DNA of 64,000 bases from Salinibacillus xinjiangensis (GTDB taxonomy: Bacteria; Bacillota; Bacilli; Bacillales; Alkalibacillaceae). The notes below the pieces were generated by a model. The model was not told where the DNA came from. It saw only the letters and a list, made by a program, of their open reading frames with translations, and did not search any database. Location of the stretch: the NCBI RefSeq assembly GCF_009649735.1, contig NZ_WJNH01000006.1, forward strand, positions 1,469 to 65,468, read 5' to 3'. Position numbers and translations under genes: made by a program. Positions 43,292 through 52,144 of this stretch are shown here, piece by piece (the first letter of the stretch is position 1; each line of letters starts with the position of its first letter).

Positions 43292-46200
43292 ATGCAACCA
43301 AAACTAAATAAAAAAGTGATCCAAGACCGTTGTGGGGCTGTCTCCTATAAAAAAGGGGACGCTTTTTATCGTAATGGCAAGGTAACGATCGAGGAAATAA
43401 CAACAGTATTCGTACAAGCTACAGTGAAAGGCTCAGAAGACTTTCATGTGCAAATCGAAAAAAATAATAAAGGGTATATCTCCACTTGTAGCTGCCCCTC
43501 ATTATCTTCATATCAAAAAGATTGCCAGCATATTGCAGCAACTTTCATTGCATGGCAGCATTATCAAGTAGAAAAGGATCGTTATGAGAAGGCCGACAAT
43601 CATACGCCAAGTGAAGAGCTGTCGGAAGGGTTACTAGGATTATTTCAGCAGCCTTCTACTATGAAAAGCGGTCAGCAAATCCATTTCGAAAATAGAAGGG
43701 TCTTAGCTGTCACTTTTATCTGTAAGGTAGTTATGGTGGAAAATGGTAAGGCTATGCTCGGTATCGAACTACAATTAGCCAAACAACAAACCGTGAGTAT
43801 TCGTGAATTTTTGAAACATCTCAGAGAAGGAAACAGGCATGTTATAGGGAGTACGTGTGTGTACGATCCAGTTGAGCATTGTTTTGATGAAGGTACGGAT
43901 GCCATTCTTCAACAGCTTATTTTGATTATGTTGGATGAGAGCATGTATAAACGTGCCCTGCCTAGCTATAAATCCAGTAAAAATAAACAGATACTACTTA
44001 TTCCTGCGTCTGCCTGGAAGAGACTAGAACCTTTATTGGTCTGTGCTCCACAGGCACATTTGCACTGGGAGGGAAAAATCATTCCTATTCAGCTAGTGGA
44101 GGGTTCTTTACCATTAACCTTTGAATTTACAGGGAACAAACTAAACGGCTATAGCCTATACATTGATGGGCTGCACCAAATGAGCGTTTTAAAAGAGTAT
44201 GGAATCGTTTTATATAATGGGGAAATGTTTGGCGTTACACAAAAGGAAGGGGAACGACTACATGAATTAAAGCGCATGATAGACCGTTCGACTACAAACG
44301 AAATCCCTATACCAACAAACCAATTAAAGGATTATATGGAAAAGCTAGTCCCTTCCTTTAGAAAAATGGGGGAGGTTCATTTATCAGGAGAAATTACCGA
44401 AACCTTACAAAAAACGCCGCTGCAGGCAAGGCTCTACGTAGATCGGGTAAAAAGTCGCTTGTTGGCAGGTCTAGAATTTCATTACGATAGTGTGATCATA
44501 AATCCACTGGATCAGCGCAGCGTCCAGGTCGGCTCCTTGATTATGCGGGATGTAGAGAAGGAAGAAGAGATTCTTCAATTGATGGAGGAAAGCAAGTTTA
44601 GTAAAACAGATAGTGGCTACTTTTTACAAAATGAAGAATTAGAATATCACTTCTTGTATCACCAGTTGCCGAAGCTACAAAGGCTGACAAGTGTCTATGC
44701 CACAACAGCCGTGAGAATGCGACTAAAACCGAAAAGTAGCTTTCCTAAAATAAAAGTGAAGCATCAGAAGGAACGGATGAATTGGCTCGATTTTACGTTT
44801 GAGATGGATGGGATAAAGGAAGAAGAAATCAAGGACGTGTTAGCAGCATTAGAGGAAAAGCGTAAATATTATCGCTTGAGAGATGGTGCATTACTTTCCT
44901 TGGAAACAAGGGAAATGGAAGAGATCAAAAGATTTATGCACGCTGTACCTGTTCAAGATGATGATATAGCCAAAAGGTTTGAAGTTCCGCTTGTGGAAGG
45001 GCTGCGGATTCTAAATAGGATGGGCGAGAGTCATGCCGTTTCACTTGAGGCATCATTTCGGGAATTTTTGTCCTCCATTCAAAATCCTGAGCATTTGGAA
45101 TTTGATATTCCAGAGCCATTAAAAGCCCTTTTACGTCCATATCAAATCAATGGATTTAAATGGTTGAAGTCGCTTGCTAGCTACGGGTTTGGCGGAATTC
45201 TTGCAGATGATATGGGGCTTGGTAAGACGATTCAAAGCATTGCATTTATTTTATCTGAGCGGCCAGCTATTCGAAATCGTAAGCAACCCGCATTGATAGT
45301 TTGTCCTTCGTCAGTTACTTATAACTGGGAGGATGAACTTACAAAATTTGCACCAGATTTAGAGACGCTAATTGTGGATGGTAGCAAATCAGAACGAAGA
45401 AAACTGCAACAAGAATTGATGAATGTTGACGTCATTATCACGAGCTATCCATTGCTACGTAGTGACATTAAAGACTATGAACGTATGAAATTTCATGTCG
45501 TATTTTTTGATGAGGCGCAGCTGTTTAAAAATCCACTAACCCAGACAGCCCGTGTGGTGAAAAAAATTGAGGCGAGTCATCGATTTGCCTTAACAGGTAC
45601 ACCTATGGAAAATGCAATTGAAGAGCTTTGGTCCATCTTTCATATCGTTTTTCCTGAATTATTCCTTGGCTTAAAGGAGTTTAGTGAGTTAACGAGAAAA
45701 CAAATTGCTCGAAGGATTCGTCCCTTTATGCTACGCAGGGTCAAGGAGGATGTATTAGGTGAGTTGCCTGAGAAAAGGGAAACTATTGATTATGCGGAAC
45801 TCCTACCTGCCCAAAAGAAACTGTATAGCACCTATTTGGCCAAGCTACGCCATGATACGTTCAAACACTTAGACGAGGAGACCATCAGGAAAAATCGAAT
45901 TAAAATCCTTGCAGGTCTAACCCGTCTTCGTCAGATATGCTGTCATCCAACATTGTTTGTAGAAGGTTATCAAGGGAAGTCAGCTAAGTTTGAACAACTG
46001 AAACAGATCATAGAGGAATCAAGGCTTGCTGGTCGACGGGTATTAATCTTTTCGCAATTTACGAAAATGCTGCAATTGATCGGTCAAGAATTGGTTTATC
46101 AAGGTTTACCTTATTTTTATTTAGATGGACAAACGGCATCAGATGAAAGGGTAGACCTATGTAATCGATATAATCAAGGAGAGCGAGACCTTTTCCTTAT

Positions 46201-46489
46201 TTCGTTAAAAGCCGGAGGGACAGGACTTAATTTAACGGGTGCAGATACTGTGATTTTCTACGATAGCTGGTGGAACCCGGCTGTTGAAGAACAAGCAGCA
46301 GACCGAGCTCATCGCATCGGTCAGAAACACGCCGTTCAAGTCATCAAACTCGTAGCCAAAGGAACCATTGAGGAAAAAATGAATTCACTGCAAGCGAAGA
46401 AGCGACATTTGATTGAGGAAGTCATTGATCCAATAGATGAACAAAGGGAAACACTGACAGAAGAGGATATACGTGAGTTACTAGGTTAA
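43292..46489 (+). CDS. SWIM zinc-finger SNF2-family helicase
   Basis: A protein of about 1065 residues. The N-terminal SWIM zinc finger shows as C-S-C-P-S and DCQHIAATF (C-x-C...C-x-H). The middle is a bacterial SNF2-associated region. The SNF2 ATPase has ILADDMGLGKT (motif I), FFDEAQLFKN (motif II), ALTGTPMEN (motif III). The C-terminal lobe has LISLKAGGTGLNL and QAADRAHRIGQ. Such proteins remodel or translocate on double-stranded DNA, probably in transcription recycling or repair. I start at the ATG at 43292 (MQPKLNKKV), with TTAGGAG eight bases upstream, rather than the ATG at 43262, which lacks one. It is a single-gene unit ending at a palindrome. Confidence 0.92.
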   Translation: MQPKLNKKVIQDRCGAVSYKKGDAFYRNGKVTIEEITTVFVQATVKGSEDFHVQIEKNNKGYISTCSCPSLSSYQKDCQHIAATFIAWQHYQVEKDRYEKADNHTPSEELSEGLLGLFQQPSTMKSGQQIHFENRRVLAVTFICKVVMVENGKAMLGIELQLAKQQTVSIREFLKHLREGNRHVIGSTCVYDPVEHCFDEGTDAILQQLILIMLDESMYKRALPSYKSSKNKQILLIPASAWKRLEPLLVCAPQAHLHWEGKIIPIQLVEGSLPLTFEFTGNKLNGYSLYIDGLHQMSVLKEYGIVLYNGEMFGVTQKEGERLHELKRMIDRSTTNEIPIPTNQLKDYMEKLVPSFRKMGEVHLSGEITETLQKTPLQARLYVDRVKSRLLAGLEFHYDSVIINPLDQRSVQVGSLIMRDVEKEEEILQLMEESKFSKTDSGYFLQNEELEYHFLYHQLPKLQRLTSVYATTAVRMRLKPKSSFPKIKVKHQKERMNWLDFTFEMDGIKEEEIKDVLAALEEKRKYYRLRDGALLSLETREMEEIKRFMHAVPVQDDDIAKRFEVPLVEGLRILNRMGESHAVSLEASFREFLSSIQNPEHLEFDIPEPLKALLRPYQINGFKWLKSLASYGFGGILADDMGLGKTIQSIAFILSERPAIRNRKQPALIVCPSSVTYNWEDELTKFAPDLETLIVDGSKSERRKLQQELMNVDVIITSYPLLRSDIKDYERMKFHVVFFDEAQLFKNPLTQTARVVKKIEASHRFALTGTPMENAIEELWSIFHIVFPELFLGLKEFSELTRKQIARRIRPFMLRRVKEDVLGELPEKRETIDYAELLPAQKKLYSTYLAKLRHDTFKHLDEETIRKNRIKILAGLTRLRQICCHPTLFVEGYQGKSAKFEQLKQIIEESRLAGRRVLIFSQFTKMLQLIGQELVYQGLPYFYLDGQTASDERVDLCNRYNQGERDLFLISLKAGGTGLNLTGADTVIFYDSWWNPAVEEQAADRAHRIGQKHAVQVIKLVAKGTIEEKMNSLQAKKRHLIEEVIDPIDEQRETLTEEDIRELLG

Positions 46490-46494
46490 TAAAT

Positions 46495-46546
46495 GGGGTC
46501 AGTCCCCCACCGCTTTAACGCTTTAAAGTGGTGGGGGACTGACCCC
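46495..46546. terminator. Palindromic terminator, GGGGTCAGTCCCCC type
   Basis: GGGGTCAGTCCCCCACC and GGTGGGGGACTGACCCC form a long GC-rich stem, with CTTTA/TAAAG inside. It ends both the helicase gene and the convergent DUF438 gene. Confidence 0.7.
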
Positions 46547-46553
46547 GAAATGT

Positions 46554-47068
46554 TTATTGCTCCGAGCTTACTTCTCTTTTGACTTCACGGGTTAAGTCCA
46601 AAAGTGGCATCGGAAAAAGAGTTTTTCTTTACGGTTGTAATGACTGTAAAGTGTCCCTAGTTGTTTCATGTCCTCTTGTAGTTGATCTGTCGGATGTTCG
46701 GGGTCTTTTTCCATCGCATTGATAAGACTACTAAGTCGAGTTAATAGGCTTTCAAATACCCGATTTTCTTTATTGAAAATTTGGATTGGACGATTTGGAT
46801 GATCTGATTCAGGAACATGAATATCATGAATCGTATGACCATATAGGTGATGACAGATGTCAAAGAATTTCTCAAAATCCTTGTTTTTTACTTCAGGATA
46901 AACATATTTTATTCGATGAAAAATCAATAAAATGTTTATGGTATCTAAGTCCTGAACGTGCTGATGAAAATCTTCTCGGACATCTTGTTCTGACTTCCCT
47001 TGTTGTAGCTGAAGTAATAGATCTTTTATGTTAATGACTCGTCTAGTATCTAAATGTGCTTGATTCAT
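46554..47068 (-). CDS. DUF438-like hemerythrin-type protein, 3' frameshift
   Basis: A protein of about 160-170 residues. The N-terminal part (VINIKDLLLQLQQGKSEQDV then REDFHQHVQDLDTINILLIF) matches DUF438, and HPNRPIQIFNKENRVFESLL plus LYSHYNRKEKLFF resembles the beginning of the attached hemerythrin-like region. The unshifted frame ends RCHFWT at 46592. A one-base shift in the TTTTT run near 46620 gives FPMPLLDLTREVKREVSSEQ and a stop at 46554, which looks more natural. So there is either a recent frameshift or a sequencing error in a homopolymer. AGAGGTG precedes the ATG. Function unknown; hemerythrin-like domains bind iron and oxygen or nitric oxide. Confidence 0.6.
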
Positions 47069-47224
47069 TTTCTCACCTCTTTGTGTTTATATAGCCTTTA
47101 CGCGAGGCACAAACTTTCTCATAGTCTCCGCCAATTCACATTATACGTAATTTCATAAGTGAAGGGTGTGATTTGTGGCATTGTGGGGCAATGGGGGAGG
47201 CACTACAATGTTGCCCGAACCCAT

Positions 47225-47253
47225 TTGTCATAAATGTTTATGAAACTTTATAT
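47225..47253 (+). promoter_or_regulatory. Promoter of the cyclase gene
   Basis: TTGTCA (47225-47230) and TTATAT (47248-47253) are spaced 17 bp, about 35 bp before the ATG at 47289. Just upstream, GGGCAA and TTGCCC (47188-47217) could form a hairpin or operator. Confidence 0.5.
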
Positions 47254-47288
47254 ATTTTTAAAAATATACAAAGGGAGTGTTGTGTAAG

Positions 47289-48059
47289 ATGAAAATGATT
47301 GATTTGAGTGTGCCGCTAAGTCCTAAAGTAAAAGAACCGACGCCTCCATCAATTCGTTATAGTAGCCATGATGAAGGGGCTGAAGAGGGTGTACAAACCC
47401 TCAATCAATTTGGCTTAAATTTGAAAAAGGAAGATTTTCATAGAGAAAAAGCGTGGGCAACAGAAGTCATAACAGCAAGCACACATGCGGGAACACATGT
47501 GGATGCACCCTTCCATTACGGAGAAACATCTGAAGGAAAGCCTGCTAAAACCATCGATCAAGTACCATTAGAATGGTTTTATAGTGATGGAGTTCTATTT
47601 GACTTTGGAGACAAGGAAAAGGGATACGGAATTACAATTGAAGATTTGCAGGAACAGCTAAAGCAAATGGATTATAATTTGAAGCCTAATGACATTGTTT
47701 TAGTAAGAACTGGGGCGGATCAACATATTTATGAAAAAGATTATGCCTTTTGTAGTGCTGGAGTAACTGCAGAAGCAACCCGTTGGTTAATCGATCAAGG
47801 AATTGTAGTGATGGGGACGGACGCCTGGGGGTGGGATATCCCACTTGATATACAGGCAATGAATTACAAAAAAGACCCTGAAAACAATAGAATTTGGGAT
47901 GCGCACTTAGTGGGACTAGAAAAGGAATATTGTCAAATTGAAAAGCTTGCAAATCTTGACCAAATCCCCAAAAAACATGGTTTTAAAGTAAGCTGTTTTC
48001 CTGTGAAAATTGAAAGTGCCAGTGGAGCCTGGGCAAGACCAGTAGCAATCATCGACTAA
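47289..48059 (+). CDS. Cyclase family / kynurenine-formamidase-like hydrolase
   Basis: A 256-residue metal-dependent amide hydrolase of the cyclase family. The signature STHAGTHVDAPFHY contains the metal ligands H-x-G-T-H-x-D-x-P, preceded by MIDLSVPLSPKVK and followed by DIVLVRTGAD and MGTDAWGWDIP. Members hydrolyse N-formylkynurenine, isatin or related amides; the true substrate cannot be read. GGGAG eleven bases before the ATG at 47289 supports that start over a GTG at 47277. A UV endonuclease gene follows about 100 bp later; there is no sign that they share a pathway. Confidence 0.88.
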   Translation: MKMIDLSVPLSPKVKEPTPPSIRYSSHDEGAEEGVQTLNQFGLNLKKEDFHREKAWATEVITASTHAGTHVDAPFHYGETSEGKPAKTIDQVPLEWFYSDGVLFDFGDKEKGYGITIEDLQEQLKQMDYNLKPNDIVLVRTGADQHIYEKDYAFCSAGVTAEATRWLIDQGIVVMGTDAWGWDIPLDIQAMNYKKDPENNRIWDAHLVGLEKEYCQIEKLANLDQIPKKHGFKVSCFPVKIESASGAWARPVAIID

Positions 48060-48159
48060 AAGAGAGAAACCGGATAAACAGCCCTATGCTTCTACAATGT
48101 ATGAATTATCCCCAAGCACAAACACTAGTTTTACCGACATCATAGGGTGGGGTGAATTC

Positions 48160-49113
48160 ATGATACTCAGATTCGGCTATGTTTCAACAGCGCTTTCCTT
48201 ATGGGAAGCTTCTCCTTCTAGAACCCTCACATTTACAAATTGGAAGAAACAAGCTGGGGAGAGGAGAAGGCAGAAGCTATACGATTTAACCGAGGAGAAT
48301 TTAAAAAACACCATTCGTACCCTTCATTTTAATATTGCCCACGGCATTGATGTTTATCGAATGTCTTCATCGATTGTACCGCTTGCTACACACCCAGAAG
48401 TGAAGTGGGACTTTCTAACTCCATTTCAAGAGCTTTTTCAAGAAGTTGGAGAACTAGTGAAAACCAATCAATTACGGGTAAGCTTTCATCCGAATCAGTT
48501 TACCTTGTTTACGAGTCCGCAGCAACATGTAACAGAGAATGCCATTATTGATATGATCTATCATTATGAGATGTTAAAAGCCATGGGATTACATAAAGAT
48601 GCGAATATTAATATTCATGTTGGCGGTGCTTATGGAGATAAAAAGGAAGCGATTAAACGGTTTAATGAAAACTTTGTAAAGCTTGATCAAGATATTCGCA
48701 TGCAAACAACCCTTGAAAATGATGATAAGACCTATACAGCACTAGAAACCCTTCAAGTTTGTGAGAAGCACGAGATTCCATTCGTGTTTGACTACCATCA
48801 CCATTGGGCGAATCCTGGGAATGGTGAATGGGAGGAGTTACTCCCTCGAATCTTTGCTACGTGGGAGAATACGGGAAGGGTGCCTAAATTCCATTTATCC
48901 TCTCCAAAATCGGAGAAATTAAAACGAGCACATGCGGATTATGTGGACACTGACTTTGCTAGCCCCTTTATCCAAGCATTAAAAAGCTATGGAAAATCAG
49001 CTGATATTATGATTGAAGCGAAGGCGAAAGACAAAGCAGCTTTAAAGTTTGTGGAGGACCTGAGCAAACGGCGGGGTTTTAAACGAATCAATGGAGGTGC
49101 CATTGAGATTTAG
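48160..49113 (+). CDS. uvsE: UV damage endonuclease UvsE (UVDE)
   Basis: A 317-residue TIM-barrel endonuclease that nicks DNA 5' of cyclobutane dimers and 6-4 photoproducts. Visible family landmarks: MILRFGYVSTALSLWEASPS at the start, NLKNTIRTLHFNIAHGIDVY-RMSSSI, RVSFHPNQFTLF, NINIHVGGAYGDK, TLENDDKTYT, VFDYHHHWANPG and KFHLSSPKSE with the metal-binding histidines, aspartate and glutamates. The ATG at 48160 has GGGGTG five bases upstream; the longer frame from 48097 is not supported. The usual length is about 300-320 residues. Confidence 0.95.
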   Translation: MILRFGYVSTALSLWEASPSRTLTFTNWKKQAGERRRQKLYDLTEENLKNTIRTLHFNIAHGIDVYRMSSSIVPLATHPEVKWDFLTPFQELFQEVGELVKTNQLRVSFHPNQFTLFTSPQQHVTENAIIDMIYHYEMLKAMGLHKDANINIHVGGAYGDKKEAIKRFNENFVKLDQDIRMQTTLENDDKTYTALETLQVCEKHEIPFVFDYHHHWANPGNGEWEELLPRIFATWENTGRVPKFHLSSPKSEKLKRAHADYVDTDFASPFIQALKSYGKSADIMIEAKAKDKAALKFVEDLSKRRGFKRINGGAIEI

Positions 49114-49384
49114 AAATATATCGCCTGCTAGCTGCCGCTTTTCTGCACTAATATACCGCGTTTCTCTAACCTAATAAAGTATTTAAAGGACTTATCAAAT
49201 TTTGATGGGTCTGCTTTAATTATTTACATAGTTGTGAGTATCAATCCCTCGCCCAGAATTTTTCAATTGATATAATCGTCATAAAATTCACGTAATATAT
49301 TGCATTTTGCAATCGGGAGTAGTATGATGTTTTCTATTGATATATTGCATATAGATGATGAAAACATCATAGGAGGTTCAAATC

Positions 49385-50743
49385 ATGAAACTGACTTTTT
49401 CGTCTTACGCAGCAGTTGGTGTTATGTTGTTCGCACTATTTTTTGGAGCTGGAAACCTGATTTTTCCGGCAGGTTTGGGGCAAAATGCTGGGACAAGTCT
49501 TTGGCCAGCTGTTATCGGATTTTTAATTACCGGCGTGGGGCTTCCACTCCTTGGTATCATTGCAATGAGTTTTTCCGGAAGCCGTAATCTGCAGGATTTA
49601 TCATCAAGGGTCCACCCAGTGTATGCCGTGTTTTTTACATCATTACTTTATTTAACAATTGGACCATTTTTCGCATCTCCTCGTACAGGGACGGTTGCGT
49701 ATGAGATTGGTATATCGCCCTTTATAAATGAGTCTTCACAACAAATGGGTTTATTTATTTTTACTTTATTGTTTTTCGCTATCGTACTTTTATTTTCATT
49801 AAATCCCGCCAAACTTGTTGATAATGTCGGAAAAGTGTTGGCACCTGGACTAGTTGTTCTGATTCTAGTTCTTCTTGTGACAGCAATTGTCAATCCTATA
49901 GGAGCGATGGAGGCACCGCAGGAAGCGTATACTAGTGGAGCGTTTGTTACGGGATTCCTTGAAGGCTATAATACAATGGATGCACTAGCATCATTGGTAT
50001 TTGGGATTATCGTGATTAATGCGATCCGGGCAATGGGGGTAACGTCCAAAACGGATATTCTCAAAACAACCGTTAAGGCAGGAAGTATTGCTGTATTGCT
50101 TCTCGGAGCGATTTATGTAGGGATTGCATATATGGGGGCAACAAGCACGCAGGTTTTTGGAGTCTTTGAAACTGGCGGACCGGTGTTAAGTGGTGCCGCT
50201 TCCCATTACTTTGGTACGTTTGGTTCCGTTTTACTTGCTATTGCTATTACATTGGCGTGTTTAACGACTGCTATCGGACTGACAACAGCCAATGCGGAAT
50301 ATTTTCATACGTTGTTTCCGAATATCAGCTATAAAACCCTTGTGGTCTTCTTTGCAACATTGACCTTTGTAATTGCAAATTTCGGATTGGCAAACATCAT
50401 CACTTACTCTGTTCCGGTCTTGATGTTCTTGTATCCATTGGCGATTGTCCTAATGATCTTGACATTTTTATCTCCACTGTTTAATCATGCACGAACCGTA
50501 TATGGGTCAACTATTGCTGTAACGTTTTTAATTAGTATTTTTGATGGCCTCAAGTCGCTCTGTAATTCATTAGGAATCGAATATTATAGCTGGATGCAGC
50601 CTGTTATAAACATTTATGAACAATCGCTTCCTCTATACGGTCAGGGACTTGGATGGTTGCTGCCCGCAGTTGCTGTTATTGTAGTCACAGGTTTCATCAG
50701 TCATTTCCAAAAAAATGAGACAGCTGCAGCTCATGTTTCATAA
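49385..50743 (+). CDS. brnQ: Branched-chain amino acid sodium symporter BrnQ
   Basis: A 452-residue carrier with twelve membrane segments that imports leucine, isoleucine and valine with sodium. The family start LTFSSYAAVGVMLFALFFGA-GNLIFPAGLGQNAG is clear, as are YLTIGPFFASPRTGTVAYEI and ACLTTAIGLTTANAEYFHTL. AGGAGGTTCAAATC precedes the ATG. Upstream (49114-49384) there is no T-box; an inverted repeat TGATGTTTTC/GAAAACATCA (about 49326-49372) next to the binding site may be regulatory. A strong terminator follows. Confidence 0.95.
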   Translation: MKLTFSSYAAVGVMLFALFFGAGNLIFPAGLGQNAGTSLWPAVIGFLITGVGLPLLGIIAMSFSGSRNLQDLSSRVHPVYAVFFTSLLYLTIGPFFASPRTGTVAYEIGISPFINESSQQMGLFIFTLLFFAIVLLFSLNPAKLVDNVGKVLAPGLVVLILVLLVTAIVNPIGAMEAPQEAYTSGAFVTGFLEGYNTMDALASLVFGIIVINAIRAMGVTSKTDILKTTVKAGSIAVLLLGAIYVGIAYMGATSTQVFGVFETGGPVLSGAASHYFGTFGSVLLAIAITLACLTTAIGLTTANAEYFHTLFPNISYKTLVVFFATLTFVIANFGLANIITYSVPVLMFLYPLAIVLMILTFLSPLFNHARTVYGSTIAVTFLISIFDGLKSLCNSLGIEYYSWMQPVINIYEQSLPLYGQGLGWLLPAVAVIVVTGFISHFQKNETAAAHVS

Positions 50744-50751
50744 TACAAACA

Positions 50752-50784
50752 AAAACCGGTTTCCTTTTCGGAACCGGTTTTTTG
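50752..50784. terminator. Bidirectional terminator brnQ / GntR
   Basis: AAAACCGGTTCC-like arms (AAAACCGGTTTCC and GGAACCGGTTTT) pair around a short loop, with T-runs. It separates the convergent brnQ and GntR genes. Confidence 0.85.
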
Positions 50785-50794
50785 TGTACCCGTT

Positions 50795-51442
50795 TTATTC
50801 AAATTCCTGTAATGTACCTAGCCAGTTTTCTTTCATAATGGATGCGGCTTGATCTTTGTTTCCATTTTTCATGGCCTTAATAATCGTATTATGTTCCTCA
50901 ATAGACCTTTCTGATAACACAATAGAATTATAGAAAAAATGCCTTCGAACATGTGCCTGTAATGATTCTAATACGCTTTGGATATAAGGATTCTTAGTTA
51001 TGTCAACAATTAATTGATGAAATTCTTCATCGACCTTCAAAGCAGCGTAGCCGTTATTGGAATGAATGGATTGTTTGAAGCGTTCATTGATCTGTTCGAG
51101 TTGGCTAATATGATCTGCTTTCAAATGATCAGTAGCCACTTCGGCTGATAAAGACTGCAACGCCGCCAATGGGGGGAGAAGATCTTTAATGGCATCTCGT
51201 CTGATTTCGGTAACCTGTGTTGCTTTGCCCGGATACATTTTGACAAAACCCTGCACTTCGAGAAGTTGAAGTGATTCACGAACCGGGGTTCTGCTGACTC
51301 CCAGTGATTCAGCTAGCTCGGAATCATTCAGTTTTTCGCCTGGCAGCAAAGTTCCATCAATGATCCATTGTTGAATCTGATTTAATGCGCTTTCCTTAGC
51401 CGATTGACGAACAGGTTTCGAATGGTTTGCAGGTACTGGCAT
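50795..51442 (-). CDS. GntR/FadR-type transcription regulator
   Basis: A 215-residue regulator. N-terminal winged helix-turn-helix (about 15-80, LNQIQQWIIDGTLLPGEKLN then LAESLGVSRTPVRESLQLLE), then an FCD ligand-binding domain with DEEFHQLIVDI, RRHFFYNSI and EEHNTIIKAM, whose histidine and aspartate residues usually bind a metal. Regulators of this type control sugar-acid, carboxylate or amino acid metabolism and usually their own gene. A palindrome GTATA-CTA-TATAC lies upstream. What it regulates here is unknown; the adjacent transporter relic at 51540 may once have been a target. Confidence 0.9.
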   Translation of the reverse strand: MPVPANHSKPVRQSAKESALNQIQQWIIDGTLLPGEKLNDSELAESLGVSRTPVRESLQLLEVQGFVKMYPGKATQVTEIRRDAIKDLLPPLAALQSLSAEVATDHLKADHISQLEQINERFKQSIHSNNGYAALKVDEEFHQLIVDITKNPYIQSVLESLQAHVRRHFFYNSIVLSERSIEEHNTIIKAMKNGNKDQAASIMKENWLGTLQEFE

Positions 51443-51476
51443 GCCCCTTCTCCTTTCTAGATACTCATTTTGTATG

Positions 51477-51489
51477 GTATATAGTATAC
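51477..51489. promoter_or_regulatory. Putative GntR operator
   Basis: GTATATAGTATAC, an exact 13-bp palindrome (arms GTATA and TATAC), lies 35 bp upstream of the GntR start codon. FCD-type regulators bind short palindromes of this kind in their own promoters. Confidence 0.5.
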
Positions 51490-51539
51490 ATGAAAATACA
51501 CCTGAATAAAATATGCAATAACCGTTCTGTTCTATTCCG

Positions 51540-51966
51540 CACCTCTTATTTTGACAGCTTTAGGCGGAGTGTATAGCGAAAGGTTAGCTGTTGTAAATAT
51601 TGGGCTAGAAGGATTCATGGTGATGGGTGCTTTTATAGGTATTGTGTTTAATCTTACTTTTGCAAGTGTTTTCGGTTCATGGACACCTTGGATATCCATA
51701 GTAGCTGCAACGATCATTGGGGCTATTTATTCCATTATTCATGCAATAGTTTCCGTATCCTTTAACGCAAATTAGGTCGTTAGTGGAGTTGCGATTAATG
51801 TGCTCGCTGTAGGTATAGGGGTTTATTTAACAAAAGTATGGTATGGTAAAGGACAAACAGATATGGTTGATCAGCCATTCTATACAACGAGTATTCCTGT
51901 GTTGGATGATATTCCAATCATTGGTCCCATATTCTTTCAAGGGATTTATTGGACGTGCCGAGGACC
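51540..51966 (+). pseudogene. Nucleoside/guanosine ABC permease remnant (NupQ/BmpA-system type)
   Basis: The plus strand reads PLILTALGGVYSERLAVVNI then GLEGFMVMGAFIGIVFNLTF, the conserved start of BmpA-linked nucleoside permeases (compare B. subtilis NupQ). It stops at a TAG at 51773, then continues VVSGVAINVLAVGIGVYLTK-VWYGKGQTDMVDQPFYTTSI and ends near 51966. The beginning, an in-frame stop and the last third of the roughly 320-residue gene show that it is dead. No other transporter genes remain. Confidence 0.75.
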
Positions 51967-52020
51967 CTGAGCAAATGGGGGACCATATATGCAAGGGAAG
52001 ATAAAAGAACAAATGAAAAA

Positions 52021-52066
52021 GGGACAGACTAACTTCTTCATATTAGGAGAGAAGCGGGACTGTCCC
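52021..52066. repeat. Dispersed palindrome, GGGACAG type
   Basis: GGGACAG (52021-52027) and CTGTCCC (52060-52066) with inner AACTTCT/AGAGAAG-like pairing. A member of the gene-end palindrome family, located before ppx. Confidence 0.55.
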
Positions 52067-52144
52067 TAAATTTACTTCATTTAGCTTCATTCAACATGAT
52101 AAAATATAAGAACATTCTACACTTCATAAGTAAGGAGGATTTTT

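Noticed and set aside
49114-49384. T-box leader upstream of brnQ
   Set aside because: No T-box sequence or specifier stem was seen; there is only a simple 10-bp inverted repeat.
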